Shown here: piece after piece, positions 9,597 through 18,936 of the stretch
How positions within the stretch are numbered: position 1 is the stretch's first letter
Layout: the number at the start of each line of letters is the position of its first letter
NCBI GenBank assembly: GCA_029258795.1
Contig: JAPDKB010000005.1
Span: 1 to 54,041, forward strand
Direction: 5' to 3'
Length of the DNA stretch: 54,041 bases
From: an archaeon
GTDB taxonomy: Archaea; EX4484-52; WAPT01
Notes under the pieces: generated by a model
Database searches by the model: none
What the model was told of the DNA's origin: nothing
What the model saw: the letters and a program-made list of their open reading frames with translations, nothing else
Position numbers and translations under genes: made by a program

Positions 9597-10166
9597 ATGA
9601 AAAACAAATTAAAAAATATGAGCTTGTTGAGAGAGCTCAGAAAATTTGTTCCGATAAAAGTGCTGGAACATTTCATTAAAAACCCCACACAAGAATTCTA
9701 TGCTCGCGAAATAGCTACAGCAATAAAAGCAAGCCCTGCAAGCGTTAAAAACTGTTGTGATCTGCTTGCTCGAGAAGGCATACTGAAATCGAGAAAAAGA
9801 GGGAGAATGATATTTTACAAGTTGGATAACGATATTTTTCTAGTCAAGGAACTCAAACGTGCATACCATCTTCTGCTGCTCAAAGAAGCGGGCATAGAAA
9901 AAATATGCAGCGAGGGTACGATTGCGATTTACGGTAGCATCTCCAGCGGGGATGTTGACGAGAGAAGCGATATCGACGTACTTGTTATTGGATACGGAGA
10001 AAACGTTGACTTTAACACAATTAAAAAAATCGAAAACAATCTTGGTCGTAAGATACATCTCACAATTTTCACACCGATACAGTGGGAGGCTTTGAAAAAA
10101 CGTGGAGATCCATTCGTCAAGAACGTTCTCAAAAACCATATTCTTGTGAGGGGTGCAGAACTATGA
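9597..10166 (+). CDS. HTH-MNT nucleotidyltransferase antitoxin (MntA-like)
   Basis: 189 residues. Residues 10-75 form a winged helix-turn-helix (EFYAREIATAIKASPASVKN and CDLLAREGILKSRKRGRM). Residues 105-180 are a minimal nucleotidyltransferase with the active-site signature YGSISSGDVDERSDIDVLVI (GS-x-SDID). In HepT/MntA modules this enzyme neutralises the HEPN toxin by adding nucleotides to it. The fused DNA-binding domain suggests it also regulates its own promoter. The start lies directly after a TATA-like run (TTTTATAAA), so the transcript is nearly leaderless. The stop overlaps the start of the HEPN gene by 4 bases (ATGA), giving translational coupling. Confidence 0.88.
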   Translation: MKNKLKNMSLLRELRKFVPIKVLEHFIKNPTQEFYAREIATAIKASPASVKNCCDLLAREGILKSRKRGRMIFYKLDNDIFLVKELKRAYHLLLLKEAGIEKICSEGTIAIYGSISSGDVDERSDIDVLVIGYGENVDFNTIKKIENNLGRKIHLTIFTPIQWEALKKRGDPFVKNVLKNHILVRGAEL

Positions 10167-10606
10167 AAGTGGAAGACTGCATTAAAAACGGGCTGATTAA
10201 GAAAGATGGGAACGCCAAGGGCAGGGTTGATAAATCCATTGAGATAGCTCAACGGTTTTTAGAATCAGCAAAAAGAAACTTTGAAATAGAGGACTATGTG
10301 ATGAGTAGCATAGCTGCTTATAATTCTGCTTTTCATTCGGCTAGAGCTCTGCTTTTCTCGAAAGGGTATGTTGAAAGAAGTCACACATGCCTGATAGTAG
10401 CTCTGAAAGAGATGTTCAAAAAAGAGATTTTGTTGGTTGATTTTCTCAACACACTGGATCGTTTGAGAATGACTAGACACAAAGTGCAGTATGGAGGATA
10501 TCTAATAACAAAAGAGGAAGCAGAGTTTCTGGTTGACTTTGCAGAGGAATTTCTGAACCACGCAAGAGAAATCCTCAAATCAGTATCAGAGCAGCAAGAC
10601 AGATGA
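10163..10606 (+). CDS. HEPN-domain toxin (HepT-like)
   Basis: 147 residues starting at the ATG that overlaps the stop of the MNT partner. The all-helical fold is evident from heptad-like spacing (SIEIAQRFLESAKRNFEIED, SIAAYNSAFHSARALLFSKG). The HEPN RNase signature R-x5-H is in RLRMTRHKVQY. HEPN proteins of this type are RNases held inactive by their MNT partner, so the two genes form a toxin-antitoxin module. The 3' end overlaps the convergent GPT gene by 32 bases. The target RNA is not known. Confidence 0.85.
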   Translation: MKVEDCIKNGLIKKDGNAKGRVDKSIEIAQRFLESAKRNFEIEDYVMSSIAAYNSAFHSARALLFSKGYVERSHTCLIVALKEMFKKEILLVDFLNTLDRLRMTRHKVQYGGYLITKEEAEFLVDFAEEFLNHAREILKSVSEQQDR

Positions 10607-11567
10607 TGGCTTCCAGCAGCAGAATGAACACCACCACATCCTTTTCATAAACCTTCTTTTTAATCCTTTTCAAAAACCAGATGGCAAAATGAGTAACATC
10701 ATAGATTCCATCATAAGGTAAATCTAGGCTATTGTCCTTTTTCACCTTTGCAAAGGCCTCCGTCTTGAATCTCTTTCTGAGGGGCAGCAGAAAATCAAAA
10801 TAATACGGCAGGAATATGGTGACCGCAAGCTTCTCCATATTACCAAGGATCGCCATACACGCTATGAAAGCTCCAACACCATAAGTTAACGTATCTCCCG
10901 GGAAAACCCTTGCAGGATACCAGTTAAAGATCAGGAAAGCTAAAAGAGATGCGACCATGATCACACCCATCGTCGCAAGCCAGATCAAGCCATCCCTGTA
11001 CGCTACATAACTGAGCGTTGAAAGGATTATGACCCCCATTCCCGCTTCAAGCCCGTTGTAACCGGCGAGCATGTTGAAGGCATTGCTTGCAAGCATTATG
11101 CCGGCAGGTACAATAAGCAAAGGATAAACAATCCCAAAATCCACCGCTCCAATAAAAGGCAGAGCCATCGTGCTCTTGCCGGCGTTAACAGCAGCAAGGA
11201 TGTAACCCGCCAGAAAGGTTATTATCGGCTTGTGAACCTGTCTTAATCCAATCTTCCATCCCAGAATATCATCTATCATGCCCATCACCGCTATTGCCAG
11301 AGTGGTTAGAGTAGCTCCGTAAATAAAAGGAACGAGGCCGGAATTATGATGAACGAAAACTTGAATACCAGCGAGCATAACAACTCCAGCCAGAAACCCC
11401 ACGATTACAGCTATGCCCCCCATCTCCGCAACTTCCGGCTTTTCATACTTGTTCATGTCCTTACCGACAAGACCCACACGTTTTGCAGCCTTTATCCATC
11501 TTGGAACAAGCCATAAGGTTGAGAGAAAACTTAGTAGGGGAGGGAGAAAAACAATCCAACCGTTCAT
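10575..11567 (-). CDS. UDP-GlcNAc:dolichyl-phosphate GlcNAc-1-phosphotransferase family (GPT/AglH-like)
   Basis: 330 residues and about ten transmembrane segments, the normal form of the MraY/WecA/ALG7 superfamily. Diagnostic blocks are KYEKPEVAEMGGIAVIVGF, the Asp-Asp pair in GMIDDILGWKIG, ASNAFNMLAGYNGLEAGMG and FPGDTLTYGVGA. The enzyme puts the first sugar-phosphate on the polyprenyl-phosphate carrier at the cytoplasmic face. Its position 12 bases downstream of AglB, same strand, supports a role in N-glycan assembly. The exact sugar is not deducible. The C-terminus overlaps the convergent HEPN gene. Confidence 0.88.
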   Translation of the reverse strand: MNGWIVFLPPLLSFLSTLWLVPRWIKAAKRVGLVGKDMNKYEKPEVAEMGGIAVIVGFLAGVVMLAGIQVFVHHNSGLVPFIYGATLTTLAIAVMGMIDDILGWKIGLRQVHKPIITFLAGYILAAVNAGKSTMALPFIGAVDFGIVYPLLIVPAGIMLASNAFNMLAGYNGLEAGMGVIILSTLSYVAYRDGLIWLATMGVIMVASLLAFLIFNWYPARVFPGDTLTYGVGAFIACMAILGNMEKLAVTIFLPYYFDFLLPLRKRFKTEAFAKVKKDNSLDLPYDGIYDVTHFAIWFLKRIKKKVYEKDVVVFILLLEAIICLAALILI

Positions 11568-11579
11568 TCTGTGACCACC

Positions 11580-14141
11580 TCACTCCTCAAAAACGCTATA
11601 GTCCATGGCTTGGCTGACTCTGGCAGTACCATTATACACTATCAACCCCTTCCAATCGTATTTTTCCCACCACTTAACCAGCTGTTCCCTCGGCCTGTCG
11701 GGAATGATTGTGTGATTCACCTTGTAGATTTTCACCTCTCCGTTATCGAACACCTTGGTGAGGTAATCTATACCTTTTCCATCCATGAAGAACAGCTTAT
11801 GGAACACTGAGTTGAACATGTCCTCTGTGGCAAGTAGCAGAATGTTCGGGGTTATGATAACACATGCATCCAGAGCAGGCCTGTTTTCCGGAACATTCAG
11901 CATGTAAATTCTGTCGGAGGTGCACACATACTTTATGTAGCCTTCACCCATCGGACTCATGAACAGGATGCTGCCAGCCAAGCTTCCATTGTCATTCACG
12001 GGCACCCAGATGGAGTAAAGCCCGCTCCTGTAAACATACACGGTTGCATTACCCTTCCTGTAAATCTGGTTTTTATCCAGATAAAAGTAGTTGTAAGACC
12101 TTATCTTATCATAATCCTCCCTTTTAGTTATCATCTGAGCGATTTTTGACATGGCAGCGTACTTACCAACCATCGAGGCATCAACAAGAACATAGTCAGT
12201 GCCCATCATCTCGAGGAAGAACTTCTGCTGCGTCTCGTTCATCATACCAGTGAAGTACTGAGCAGTCGGTATGTTCCTCTCAGCATGAGCGTTGCTCCCA
12301 TCAAGATTTGTGGATCTGTTGCCCATCGTCTGGAACCAGTAGCCAAAATCCCACCATGAAAGCACTGTTGCGTTCGGCTCAGTATTCTCTCTCAAAAACT
12401 TCATCGCTTCATCCCAGTTCTGGTTGAAGCTTGGCGCCAGCGATTTTGCGATAATATTGGCATTGAGTGCGTATGCCACGGTTACCACACCAATTATGAA
12501 AATGAGAAGCCCATACGATATCCATCCCACCATGTTCTGATAGTTTTCACCACTATCCAGCATTTCTGAAAATTTTCTGAGAAGGCCACCAATGAATTCC
12601 AATGACCTGGCACCAAAATATCCAGCCATTAAAGAGAACATTATGCTTACTCCAAACATCCATCTCACTCTAGTAAAATAACCCAACATAGCGACGGCGC
12701 TCATAGCAAGATATATCGCAGCTTTTTCATTATACTTACTTATTAAGAATATAACTCCTATAAACGGAAAAATAAACAAGACCTGTGCGATATAACTTCC
12801 TTGTACCTTGAGAAAAGCACCATAACTGAAGAGAGAAATCAATGAAAGGAACAAAACACAAACTTTTACGTGTTTCTCAGTTATGCTTTCCAAAATTTTT
12901 CCTTTTTTCACAGAGGAAAAAGCCAATAAAATTATTCCTGCAAATGCCAGCAACCAAAAAGGAAACAGCCCAGATATATCTACAACCACATTTTTCAGTA
13001 TACTATCTTTTGCGTAATTATTCAGGTAGTAAAGGGATGTATCCCTGATAAAATCATTCCAGGTCGGGATAACGTTTTCCGCTACCGTTGATTCGACCAG
13101 TCCCTGCTGATAAAAAAGGTAATGCTTTATTCCCATTAAGATGCTGGCGATAGTTGAGGAAAAAAAACCGCCGATCATTAGAATGAGCAGACCAAAAAAG
13201 TAGATGGTCGGCATGAGGTAGTTGAGTGTGTGTTGAGTTACAAGTCTCTTTCTGATAATTATCTCCCTGAAAAACAACAAAACCAAAGCCATAATATTTA
13301 CGGTAATCATAACCGTTGTGAGGGAATAGCGATGCAGGATAAGCGGTATGCACCCTATGAAAACAACAACGAGATACGTCTTTTTGAAAGAATCACTGAC
13401 ATTGTTGACGAACAATAAAGCAAATGCGACAAGAGCATAGCTCAGATAGAGCTGCTGCACACCACCCCACATCGTTGCCATAAGCGCAAGAGATAATCCA
13501 GAGGAAACGGCAGCGAAAATAGAGTTCCTTCTTAATGCTCTAACAAAAAAATAGAAAGAAAGGAGCATGAAGAATCCCGCATTTGGCTCCTTCTCAAAAA
13601 ATCCTGCCGAGGTGCGGAACATTAATCCAGTGGCGGTAGCATAAAAAAACGCACTAATTAAGCCAGCTTTTCTGTTGTATAGTTCCTTCCCCAGCAAATA
13701 GATCAAAATCGGGAACAGAAGCCCTCCCATAATCGCGGGTTCTAACTTCGCGTAGGATAAGTAGGAGATGTTGATCCCGATTTTTGTTAGAATGAGGTAC
13801 AACAAAGCGAGAAAAAATTGCAACCCTATCAAACCTTCGTACGGATTAACACCAGTTGGGTAGTATTCCATAATATCCAAATGAGGCAGGGATATGGGGT
13901 GAGTGATAGCGTACCACACGTGTCTGTAGAATAAGTATGGATCAATGGCCAATAGGTACTTGTATTTGTAAGGCTGAATTCTGTAATAAAAAGAGAGAGC
14001 TATTATCAATGATAGGAGACACCAACATGCAAGATTGGTTTTATTTTCCTTTAGAAAGTTTTTAATCCGAATATTAAACATATTAAACTTTTGTTTTTTC
14101 TTCGTCCCTCGTTTTCTTTTCTTCATGGTTGTGTTATACAC
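11580..14141 (-). CDS. aglB: Oligosaccharyltransferase AglB (STT3 family)
   Basis: 853 residues. An N-terminal block of about 13 transmembrane segments (residues 30-545) precedes a soluble C-terminal domain. The hallmark WWDFGYW motif occurs in TVLSWWDFGYWFQTMG, followed by DGSNAHAERN. The N-terminal acidic motif is probably in LLAIDPYLFYRHVWY, and VDASMVGKYAAMSKIAQM resembles the DK/MI-type acceptor-binding helix. The enzyme transfers the lipid-linked glycan to Asn in N-X-S/T sequons on the outer face. It forms a unit with the GT-C-like gene (12 bases upstream) and the GPT gene (12 bases downstream). MKKRKRG at codon 6 is an alternative start. Confidence 0.95.
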   Translation of the reverse strand: MYNTTMKKRKRGTKKKQKFNMFNIRIKNFLKENKTNLACWCLLSLIIALSFYYRIQPYKYKYLLAIDPYLFYRHVWYAITHPISLPHLDIMEYYPTGVNPYEGLIGLQFFLALLYLILTKIGINISYLSYAKLEPAIMGGLLFPILIYLLGKELYNRKAGLISAFFYATATGLMFRTSAGFFEKEPNAGFFMLLSFYFFVRALRRNSIFAAVSSGLSLALMATMWGGVQQLYLSYALVAFALLFVNNVSDSFKKTYLVVVFIGCIPLILHRYSLTTVMITVNIMALVLLFFREIIIRKRLVTQHTLNYLMPTIYFFGLLILMIGGFFSSTIASILMGIKHYLFYQQGLVESTVAENVIPTWNDFIRDTSLYYLNNYAKDSILKNVVVDISGLFPFWLLAFAGIILLAFSSVKKGKILESITEKHVKVCVLFLSLISLFSYGAFLKVQGSYIAQVLFIFPFIGVIFLISKYNEKAAIYLAMSAVAMLGYFTRVRWMFGVSIMFSLMAGYFGARSLEFIGGLLRKFSEMLDSGENYQNMVGWISYGLLIFIIGVVTVAYALNANIIAKSLAPSFNQNWDEAMKFLRENTEPNATVLSWWDFGYWFQTMGNRSTNLDGSNAHAERNIPTAQYFTGMMNETQQKFFLEMMGTDYVLVDASMVGKYAAMSKIAQMITKREDYDKIRSYNYFYLDKNQIYRKGNATVYVYRSGLYSIWVPVNDNGSLAGSILFMSPMGEGYIKYVCTSDRIYMLNVPENRPALDACVIITPNILLLATEDMFNSVFHKLFFMDGKGIDYLTKVFDNGEVKIYKVNHTIIPDRPREQLVKWWEKYDWKGLIVYNGTARVSQAMDYSVFEE

Positions 14142-14153
14142 ATAATAATTTTT

Positions 14154-15788
14154 TTAAGGATTTTTGTGTTCACATTCAAAGGCAAAACCTGCAGGAACCA
14201 CCACAGCCCAATTCCCTATTTCACATACACTACCACCTATTTTAGAAAGATGATCAACATTCACATTCCTCAATAATATTTTTGGTGTATTTTTATTTAG
14301 CACCACTATGATATTATCTGGCAGATTGACAAGCGTTTCGTTCTGTAACTTTTCAGATAACATTATCATTTCTTTGTACATTTTTTCAGACATTTCTGGT
14401 GGAGATGTATAATATACGTGCGATTTCTGATGAAGCAAAGAAAACCCAAGAACAGGATCATAAATAACAAGCATTCTGAGATCGAGAGGTTCGGAAAGCG
14501 CTCTGAAGTGGGGATATTCTTTCTGAATCTCAGCAACGAGGTGAGCGACAGTTTGAGTATCTGAAGAGAGTGCTTGATCGTATAGGCCATATAAATTTTT
14601 TCCAAGGTTTAATTCGAGACCGAGAGAAGGCAAATCCCACACAGCCACAAAAAGAAACTCGACAAAACCGGCGATTAACACCACATAATAAATTCTTTTT
14701 CTATTCTTGCTCAGGGATTGCGATAGATAAGGTAAAAGGAGCAAGCCGGCTACGAAGGACAGCCTCCTGAGATAAGATGAAGGTATGACGGGAGAGAGGA
14801 ATAGAAGTGCAAAAATTAAAGCCACTCCCGATCTTCCCGCGAATTTGAACTGTTTTATTTTATTCCTTTTGACCATCAAGGACCAGAATGCAAGAAGAAT
14901 CAGGGAGGAGAAGATAAAAGAACACAGGAAAGAATTGAAAATCAGAACCACACCAATCATTTGATGGGTGGAGATCAAATGTAACTTGCTTAAAAACTGC
15001 ACATCTCCTCTAAGAAATACTGAGGTAAGCCATCTAACGACAGCATCTCTGGGATTAAAACGGATTTCACCTCCCATCCTTGCAAGAGGTGCGTGAAAAT
15101 ATTCGTGAATCATGTCCCTTACGAGCATCATCTGAACAAAAAATAAAGAAGAAAAAACTGCCAAGAAAGCAAGCAGTCCACCCAGCCATAACCTTCTCAT
15201 TTCTTCCCTGAGAAAATAATAAACTAAAATCCAGATGAGAACATTGGGCCACCATATAGCCGAGCTTACTCCGGAAAAGATAGAAGATAGGTATATGTAC
15301 TTTCTCCTTTTCATCTGGGATCTGCACTTCACGCCTCTTACCACCATAAGAAGAGCAAGAAGAACAAAATTCAAAGAAAAATTGAACGGGTTAAGCAGCA
15401 AGATGTATTTCCCTGTTGGGGCGTAGTATAAAAAAGGCAAAATAAAAAAAAGCAAAGGAAAAATGTTTTTATTCACTTCTCGAAACAGAAGTGCGGAAAT
15501 GATCAAAAATGAGGCATACTGTGCAATCCAAAGAATTTTGATTGTAAAGATGGACGGATGCAGTTTGTAAACCACACCGTAAATAATATGAAAATAAGCG
15601 GGATATACCGAATTTACGCCGAGTACCGGATCCAGAAACGGCGATCCTCGGGATGCACATATGATCTTCGAGATGTGAAACGCCACGTCCGGCGAGATGA
15701 GATCATAAATTCTTTGAAAATACAATAAAGCAATGTTGATACCTATAAGAAACGCTACAATTGACCAGTCACTTGAAGATTTTCTCAT
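14154..15788 (-). CDS. Polytopic membrane protein, probable GT-C-type glycosyltransferase
   Basis: 544 residues: a membrane block of about 11-12 hydrophobic segments (residues 8-375) and a C-terminal outer domain of about 160 residues. The first extracytoplasmic loop has acidic and His residues (YDLISPDVAFHISK), as in dolichyl-phosphate-sugar-dependent GT-C enzymes. I do not recognise a specific family. It lies between UbiA/DPPR-like and AglB genes in one minus-strand unit, so a role in extending or modifying the lipid-linked glycan on the outer face is a reasonable inference. A flippase-like or scaffolding role cannot be excluded. Confidence 0.6.
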   Translation of the reverse strand: MRKSSSDWSIVAFLIGINIALLYFQRIYDLISPDVAFHISKIICASRGSPFLDPVLGVNSVYPAYFHIIYGVVYKLHPSIFTIKILWIAQYASFLIISALLFREVNKNIFPLLFFILPFLYYAPTGKYILLLNPFNFSLNFVLLALLMVVRGVKCRSQMKRRKYIYLSSIFSGVSSAIWWPNVLIWILVYYFLREEMRRLWLGGLLAFLAVFSSLFFVQMMLVRDMIHEYFHAPLARMGGEIRFNPRDAVVRWLTSVFLRGDVQFLSKLHLISTHQMIGVVLIFNSFLCSFIFSSLILLAFWSLMVKRNKIKQFKFAGRSGVALIFALLFLSPVIPSSYLRRLSFVAGLLLLPYLSQSLSKNRKRIYYVVLIAGFVEFLFVAVWDLPSLGLELNLGKNLYGLYDQALSSDTQTVAHLVAEIQKEYPHFRALSEPLDLRMLVIYDPVLGFSLLHQKSHVYYTSPPEMSEKMYKEMIMLSEKLQNETLVNLPDNIIVVLNKNTPKILLRNVNVDHLSKIGGSVCEIGNWAVVVPAGFAFECEHKNP

Positions 15789-15815
15789 AAAAATATTTAG
15801 ACCAACACCACGTTT

Positions 15816-16649
15816 TTAATAGTTAATGTAAATCCCAACAAAACACACAGCAATCCACACCATCAGTCCAGCAACCCACGCCTTATCCAGAAACACGAGC
15901 TCGGTGTTTCTTGCCACCCTTGCATCAAGCTCAGCGAGGTAGAAATAGCGCAACACCAAAAATGTTGCCGGAAGCAGGCTGAGCATGAGGAAAGTGTTGG
16001 CGTGCTCGCTCTGGAAGGAGTAGAGAGCATAGCTAACAATTATGGCTGAGGCGAGCATCAAGCGCATCCTCTCAAACATCTCAGCTTTTCTCTCATCCTT
16101 TTTGATCAGCGCATCTCCCATCCTCTTGTTGCAGGCAAGGAAAAGAGCTATGAAGAACACCATCACCACAAGCCACGGAGAAATTTTAACATCCACAGCA
16201 TACGCTCCAGCCACAGCCCTTACTATGAAGTTGAAGGCTATGCTGTGGATGTCAGCGATAGCCACCCTTTTTAAAAAGAGGGAATAGATGGTTGTGTTCA
16301 GCAGGAGCAGGAAGGGAAAAAGGAGGAAAGATGTGCTTATCTTCCAGCAGGCAAGTAAAGATAAAAGGAGCAGCAGGAGGGCAATGATCAAGGCCTGCTT
16401 AACACTCACAGCACCGCTCGCTATTGGTCTGTGCCTTTTTTCTTTGTGCTTCCTGTCCTCCTCCCTGTCCTTTATATCGTTGATGATGTAGTTGAAGGAG
16501 GAGATGAAAGCAAGAGAAAAAAAGGCAAGGATGCTTTTAACCACGCTGCCAGCATCAAAAAGCATGCCGCCAAAGAACAGCCCTATGAACACAATAAGAT
16601 TTTTGTACCACTGATGCATCCGCAGGAGTTTGATGTAGGTTTTGAGCAT
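15816..16649 (-). CDS. UbiA-family prenyltransferase, decaprenyl-phosphate phosphoribosyltransferase-like
   Basis: 277 residues, about eight transmembrane segments. The first Asp-rich motif reads NYIINDIKDREEDRKH and runs into KEKRHRPIASGAVS, which resembles DPPR synthase (the mycobacterial Rv3806c type) rather than menaquinone or heme UbiA enzymes. The N-terminus LLRMHQWYKNLIVFIGLFFG is also typical of that branch. DPPR synthase adds phosphoribose from PRPP to polyprenyl phosphate. The product can be dephosphorylated and used as a ribose or arabinose donor by GT-C enzymes. The neighbouring GT-C-like gene and AglB make a lipid-linked pentose donor plausible here. Substrate preference is inferred. 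Confidence 0.82.
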   Translation of the reverse strand: MLKTYIKLLRMHQWYKNLIVFIGLFFGGMLFDAGSVVKSILAFFSLAFISSFNYIINDIKDREEDRKHKEKRHRPIASGAVSVKQALIIALLLLLLSLLACWKISTSFLLFPFLLLLNTTIYSLFLKRVAIADIHSIAFNFIVRAVAGAYAVDVKISPWLVVMVFFIALFLACNKRMGDALIKKDERKAEMFERMRLMLASAIIVSYALYSFQSEHANTFLMLSLLPATFLVLRYFYLAELDARVARNTELVFLDKAWVAGLMVWIAVCFVGIYINY

Positions 16650-16702
16650 ATTTACCGTAGTGAGCTCCTGATTTTTAAATTTTTATGTTCTAAAATTGAA
16701 AC

Positions 16703-17224
16703 ATGTGTTTCATAATCAGAACATTGTTCTATCATGAGCCCCTCACCTTAAGGGAGCTGAGCAAGCTTGCAAACTGCAGTCTATCGAAGACGAGCAGAAA
16801 AATCGAAACATTAAAAAGAGATAAGCTTGTGAGCGTTTCTGTTAAGGGCAGAGCATATTTGCTTAGTGTGAACATCCAGAACCCTCTCCTGAAGTACGTT
16901 CTTCTGAAAGAGGAAGCAGGATATACTGCCTTAACGTTCGAGAAGTACCCTTGGCTTATGGAAGTGCTGAAAAAATGTGATGGAGATATTATCCTTGTGT
17001 TCGGATCTTACGCCAAACACGAAGCGGATGAAACGAGCGATATAGACACGCTTACAGTAAACGGAAAGGGCGGCGATTTCAATCTGAGCTACGAGGAGTT
17101 CAGGAAGCTGATTGCAGAGGAGAATAACACGATGATGAGCATACTCAAACATCACGTTATCGTTAAAGGTTTCGAGATGTTTATCGATGAGGTGATGGAA
17201 TGGAAGAGGAGGAGATGCCGATAG
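16703..17224 (+). CDS. HTH-MNT nucleotidyltransferase, orphan antitoxin-like
   Basis: 173 residues with the same architecture as the gene at 9597. A winged helix-turn-helix (LTLRELSKLANCSLSKTSRK) is followed by a nucleotidyltransferase signature FGSYAKHEADETSDIDTLTV. In that paired module a HEPN toxin follows directly, whereas here the frame ends in a short basic tail and the next 69 bases hold no HEPN gene before the convergent reductase. The partner has either been lost or lies elsewhere. The substitution of Val-Leu-Val by Thr-Leu-Thr after SDID is compatible with an active enzyme. It may cross-regulate the other module. Confidence 0.82.
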   Translation: MCFIIRTLFYHEPLTLRELSKLANCSLSKTSRKIETLKRDKLVSVSVKGRAYLLSVNIQNPLLKYVLLKEEAGYTALTFEKYPWLMEVLKKCDGDIILVFGSYAKHEADETSDIDTLTVNGKGGDFNLSYEEFRKLIAEENNTMMSILKHHVIVKGFEMFIDEVMEWKRRRCR

Positions 17225-17293
17225 AACCATGTTTAAACTAAACTCTAGATAATAGGGCTTGTTCAGAATGTAACAAAAAGTTCGAATGAATGG

Positions 17294-18373
17294 TCATGTT
17301 CCAAGAAAATCCATATCCGCCATCCTCAGAAAAGATACTTTATTCTCCCCCACAATTCTGAACAGCTCTTCCAGCTCACCCTCATCAAGAGCATCCATGA
17401 GTTTTCTTATGGCCATTCCGACCTCGATCTTTCTCCCTATCTCGTCTTTCCAGACATTTTCATAGTGTTCCGTGAAAAACTCTTTGCTGAAATTGTTCAT
17501 CTCCAGAGCTTTGGTTATCGCATCGCTACCAATCCTTGCGCAAATCAATGAATAAACCGCGCCTCCCCCCGAAAACGGCTTGACCTGCGAGGCAGCATCA
17601 CCCAAAAGCAAAATGTTATCATCGCAGCTCCTGTCTATCAACCCAAGGGGGATGAACCCCACCTTAACATCCCTCCTACCGACCTCATGCCCGAATCTCT
17701 TGCAGAATTTCACGAGATTTTCAACAGCATTTCCACTATCTGTCCCCAGCCCGTACTCAACCGTTCCATCCCCTCTTGGAATTCTCCATGCAAAGAATCC
17801 GGGAGCAAGTTTCCTGTCGTAATGAAGCTCCACCACATCCTCCTCCACCCTTTCCTCCTCAACATAAGCAAGCGCTCCAGTTATAACTTTCAAATTCTTA
17901 CCCGCACCAATGAGTTTCCTTGTGGTGCTCAAAGCGCCGTCAGCCCCAACAACAACTCTGGCTTTCACCTTTCTAATATCTCCACCCTTCTTAAGCGTGC
18001 AGATGGCATAGCTATCCTTCTTTTCAACACCAACAATCTTCCACCCGAACTCCACATCACAATGTTTGGAAGCTTTCTCAAGAAGATGAAAATCGAGCAC
18101 ACTCCTATCCATAACATAAGCTTGCGTTTTTTCCCTTTTCAACTCAACAAAATCCTTACCCGCAAAAAATCTCGCACCTCTAACCTCATTCAGCACAGCT
18201 TTGCTTGGGTAGCGCAGCAGGGAATCTATCCTTACGCTTATCAATCCAGAACAAACCTTCGGAATGAAATGAGGCTTGGCATCAACAACGAGAACATCAT
18301 AGCCAGCTTTTCCAACCCACGAGGCAAGAGCACACCCGGCAATTCCCGCTCCCACAACCACAACATCCCTCAT
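17294..18373 (-). CDS. Geranylgeranyl reductase family flavoprotein
   Basis: About 359 residues from the preferred start MRDVVVVGAG; an in-frame ATG lies six codons upstream. The N-terminal FAD motif is VVVGAGIAGCALASW. KVCSGLIS aligns with the Cys-containing substrate motif of GGR enzymes, and LLLGDAASQVKPFSGGGAVY is the second FAD motif. The family saturates the isoprenoid chains of archaeal ether lipids or dolichols. A TATA-like TTAAATTTTA about 30 bases before the preferred ATG favours a leaderless start there. It is a single-gene unit, divergent from the small membrane protein at 18427. Whether it acts on membrane lipids or the dolichol carrier of the nearby pathway is open. Confidence 0.88.
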   Translation of the reverse strand: MRDVVVVGAGIAGCALASWVGKAGYDVLVVDAKPHFIPKVCSGLISVRIDSLLRYPSKAVLNEVRGARFFAGKDFVELKREKTQAYVMDRSVLDFHLLEKASKHCDVEFGWKIVGVEKKDSYAICTLKKGGDIRKVKARVVVGADGALSTTRKLIGAGKNLKVITGALAYVEEERVEEDVVELHYDRKLAPGFFAWRIPRGDGTVEYGLGTDSGNAVENLVKFCKRFGHEVGRRDVKVGFIPLGLIDRSCDDNILLLGDAASQVKPFSGGGAVYSLICARIGSDAITKALEMNNFSKEFFTEHYENVWKDEIGRKIEVGMAIRKLMDALDEGELEELFRIVGENKVSFLRMADMDFLGT

Positions 18374-18426
18374 ACTCCAAATATTCAGCACTAAAATTTA
18401 ATAACAGAAAAAACCATAAACCAATT

Positions 18427-18936
18427 ATGTCATACGAGTTTTTTGTTGCAGGAATGCTGTGTTTTTTGATAGCTGGCGTTGTAGAGCTGAAAAGCAGAAA
18501 GAAACCCAGAAAAATAAAGCATGGAAAAGCGGCTTACGTTGAGATACCCCACACCAGAGAAGAGAGGAAAGCTAGCAACACCAAAGAAGTGGATGAGATG
18601 GTTGAGGAGAAAGGCTCAAAATTTGATCACCTTTTCAAGTTTTCATTCAAAGGCAAAAGTGATGAAAAGGTGAAGGAGCAGCTGTTAAAGGAAGCGGAAG
18701 CTCTGCCTGACATTCCAAAGGTTGGAGAAGATGACGACTTATCTTCATACTTCAGAATAGAGGAAGAGAGAAGCGAGAGAAATGTTGTTTCTGCTCAGCC
18801 AGCAAGAAAGGGGGTAAAGCCGGAGGACTGGCTTTTCGTGGATCCGAAAAAGTTAGAAGAAAAAGAAGCCGAGAGAAGGGAAGAGAAAAAGGATAACGAG
18901 TGGAGCCCGCCTATTTTCTTCGGAGATGATAACTAG
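18427..18936 (+). CDS. Membrane-anchored highly charged protein of unknown function
   Basis: 169 residues, not recognised. Residues 4-20 (EFFVAGMLCFLIAGVVE) form one membrane helix. The rest is a basic then acidic, Lys/Glu-rich cytoplasmic tail with little predicted globular structure, ending in NEWSPPIFFGDDN. Conserved-looking short stretches are DHLFKFSFKGKS and PEDWLFVDPKK. It converges with the 322-codon envelope gene and overlaps its 3' end by 26 bases. An adaptor role between the membrane and a cytoplasmic partner would fit the composition, but nothing proves it. Confidence 0.7.
   Translation: MSYEFFVAGMLCFLIAGVVELKSRKKPRKIKHGKAAYVEIPHTREERKASNTKEVDEMVEEKGSKFDHLFKFSFKGKSDEKVKEQLLKEAEALPDIPKVGEDDDLSSYFRIEEERSERNVVSAQPARKGVKPEDWLFVDPKKLEEKEAERREEKKDNEWSPPIFFGDDN

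Noticed and set aside
10082-10162. Longer N-terminus for the HEPN gene.
   Set aside because: It would be read out of frame through the MNT coding region; the ATG overlapping the MNT stop is the natural coupled start.
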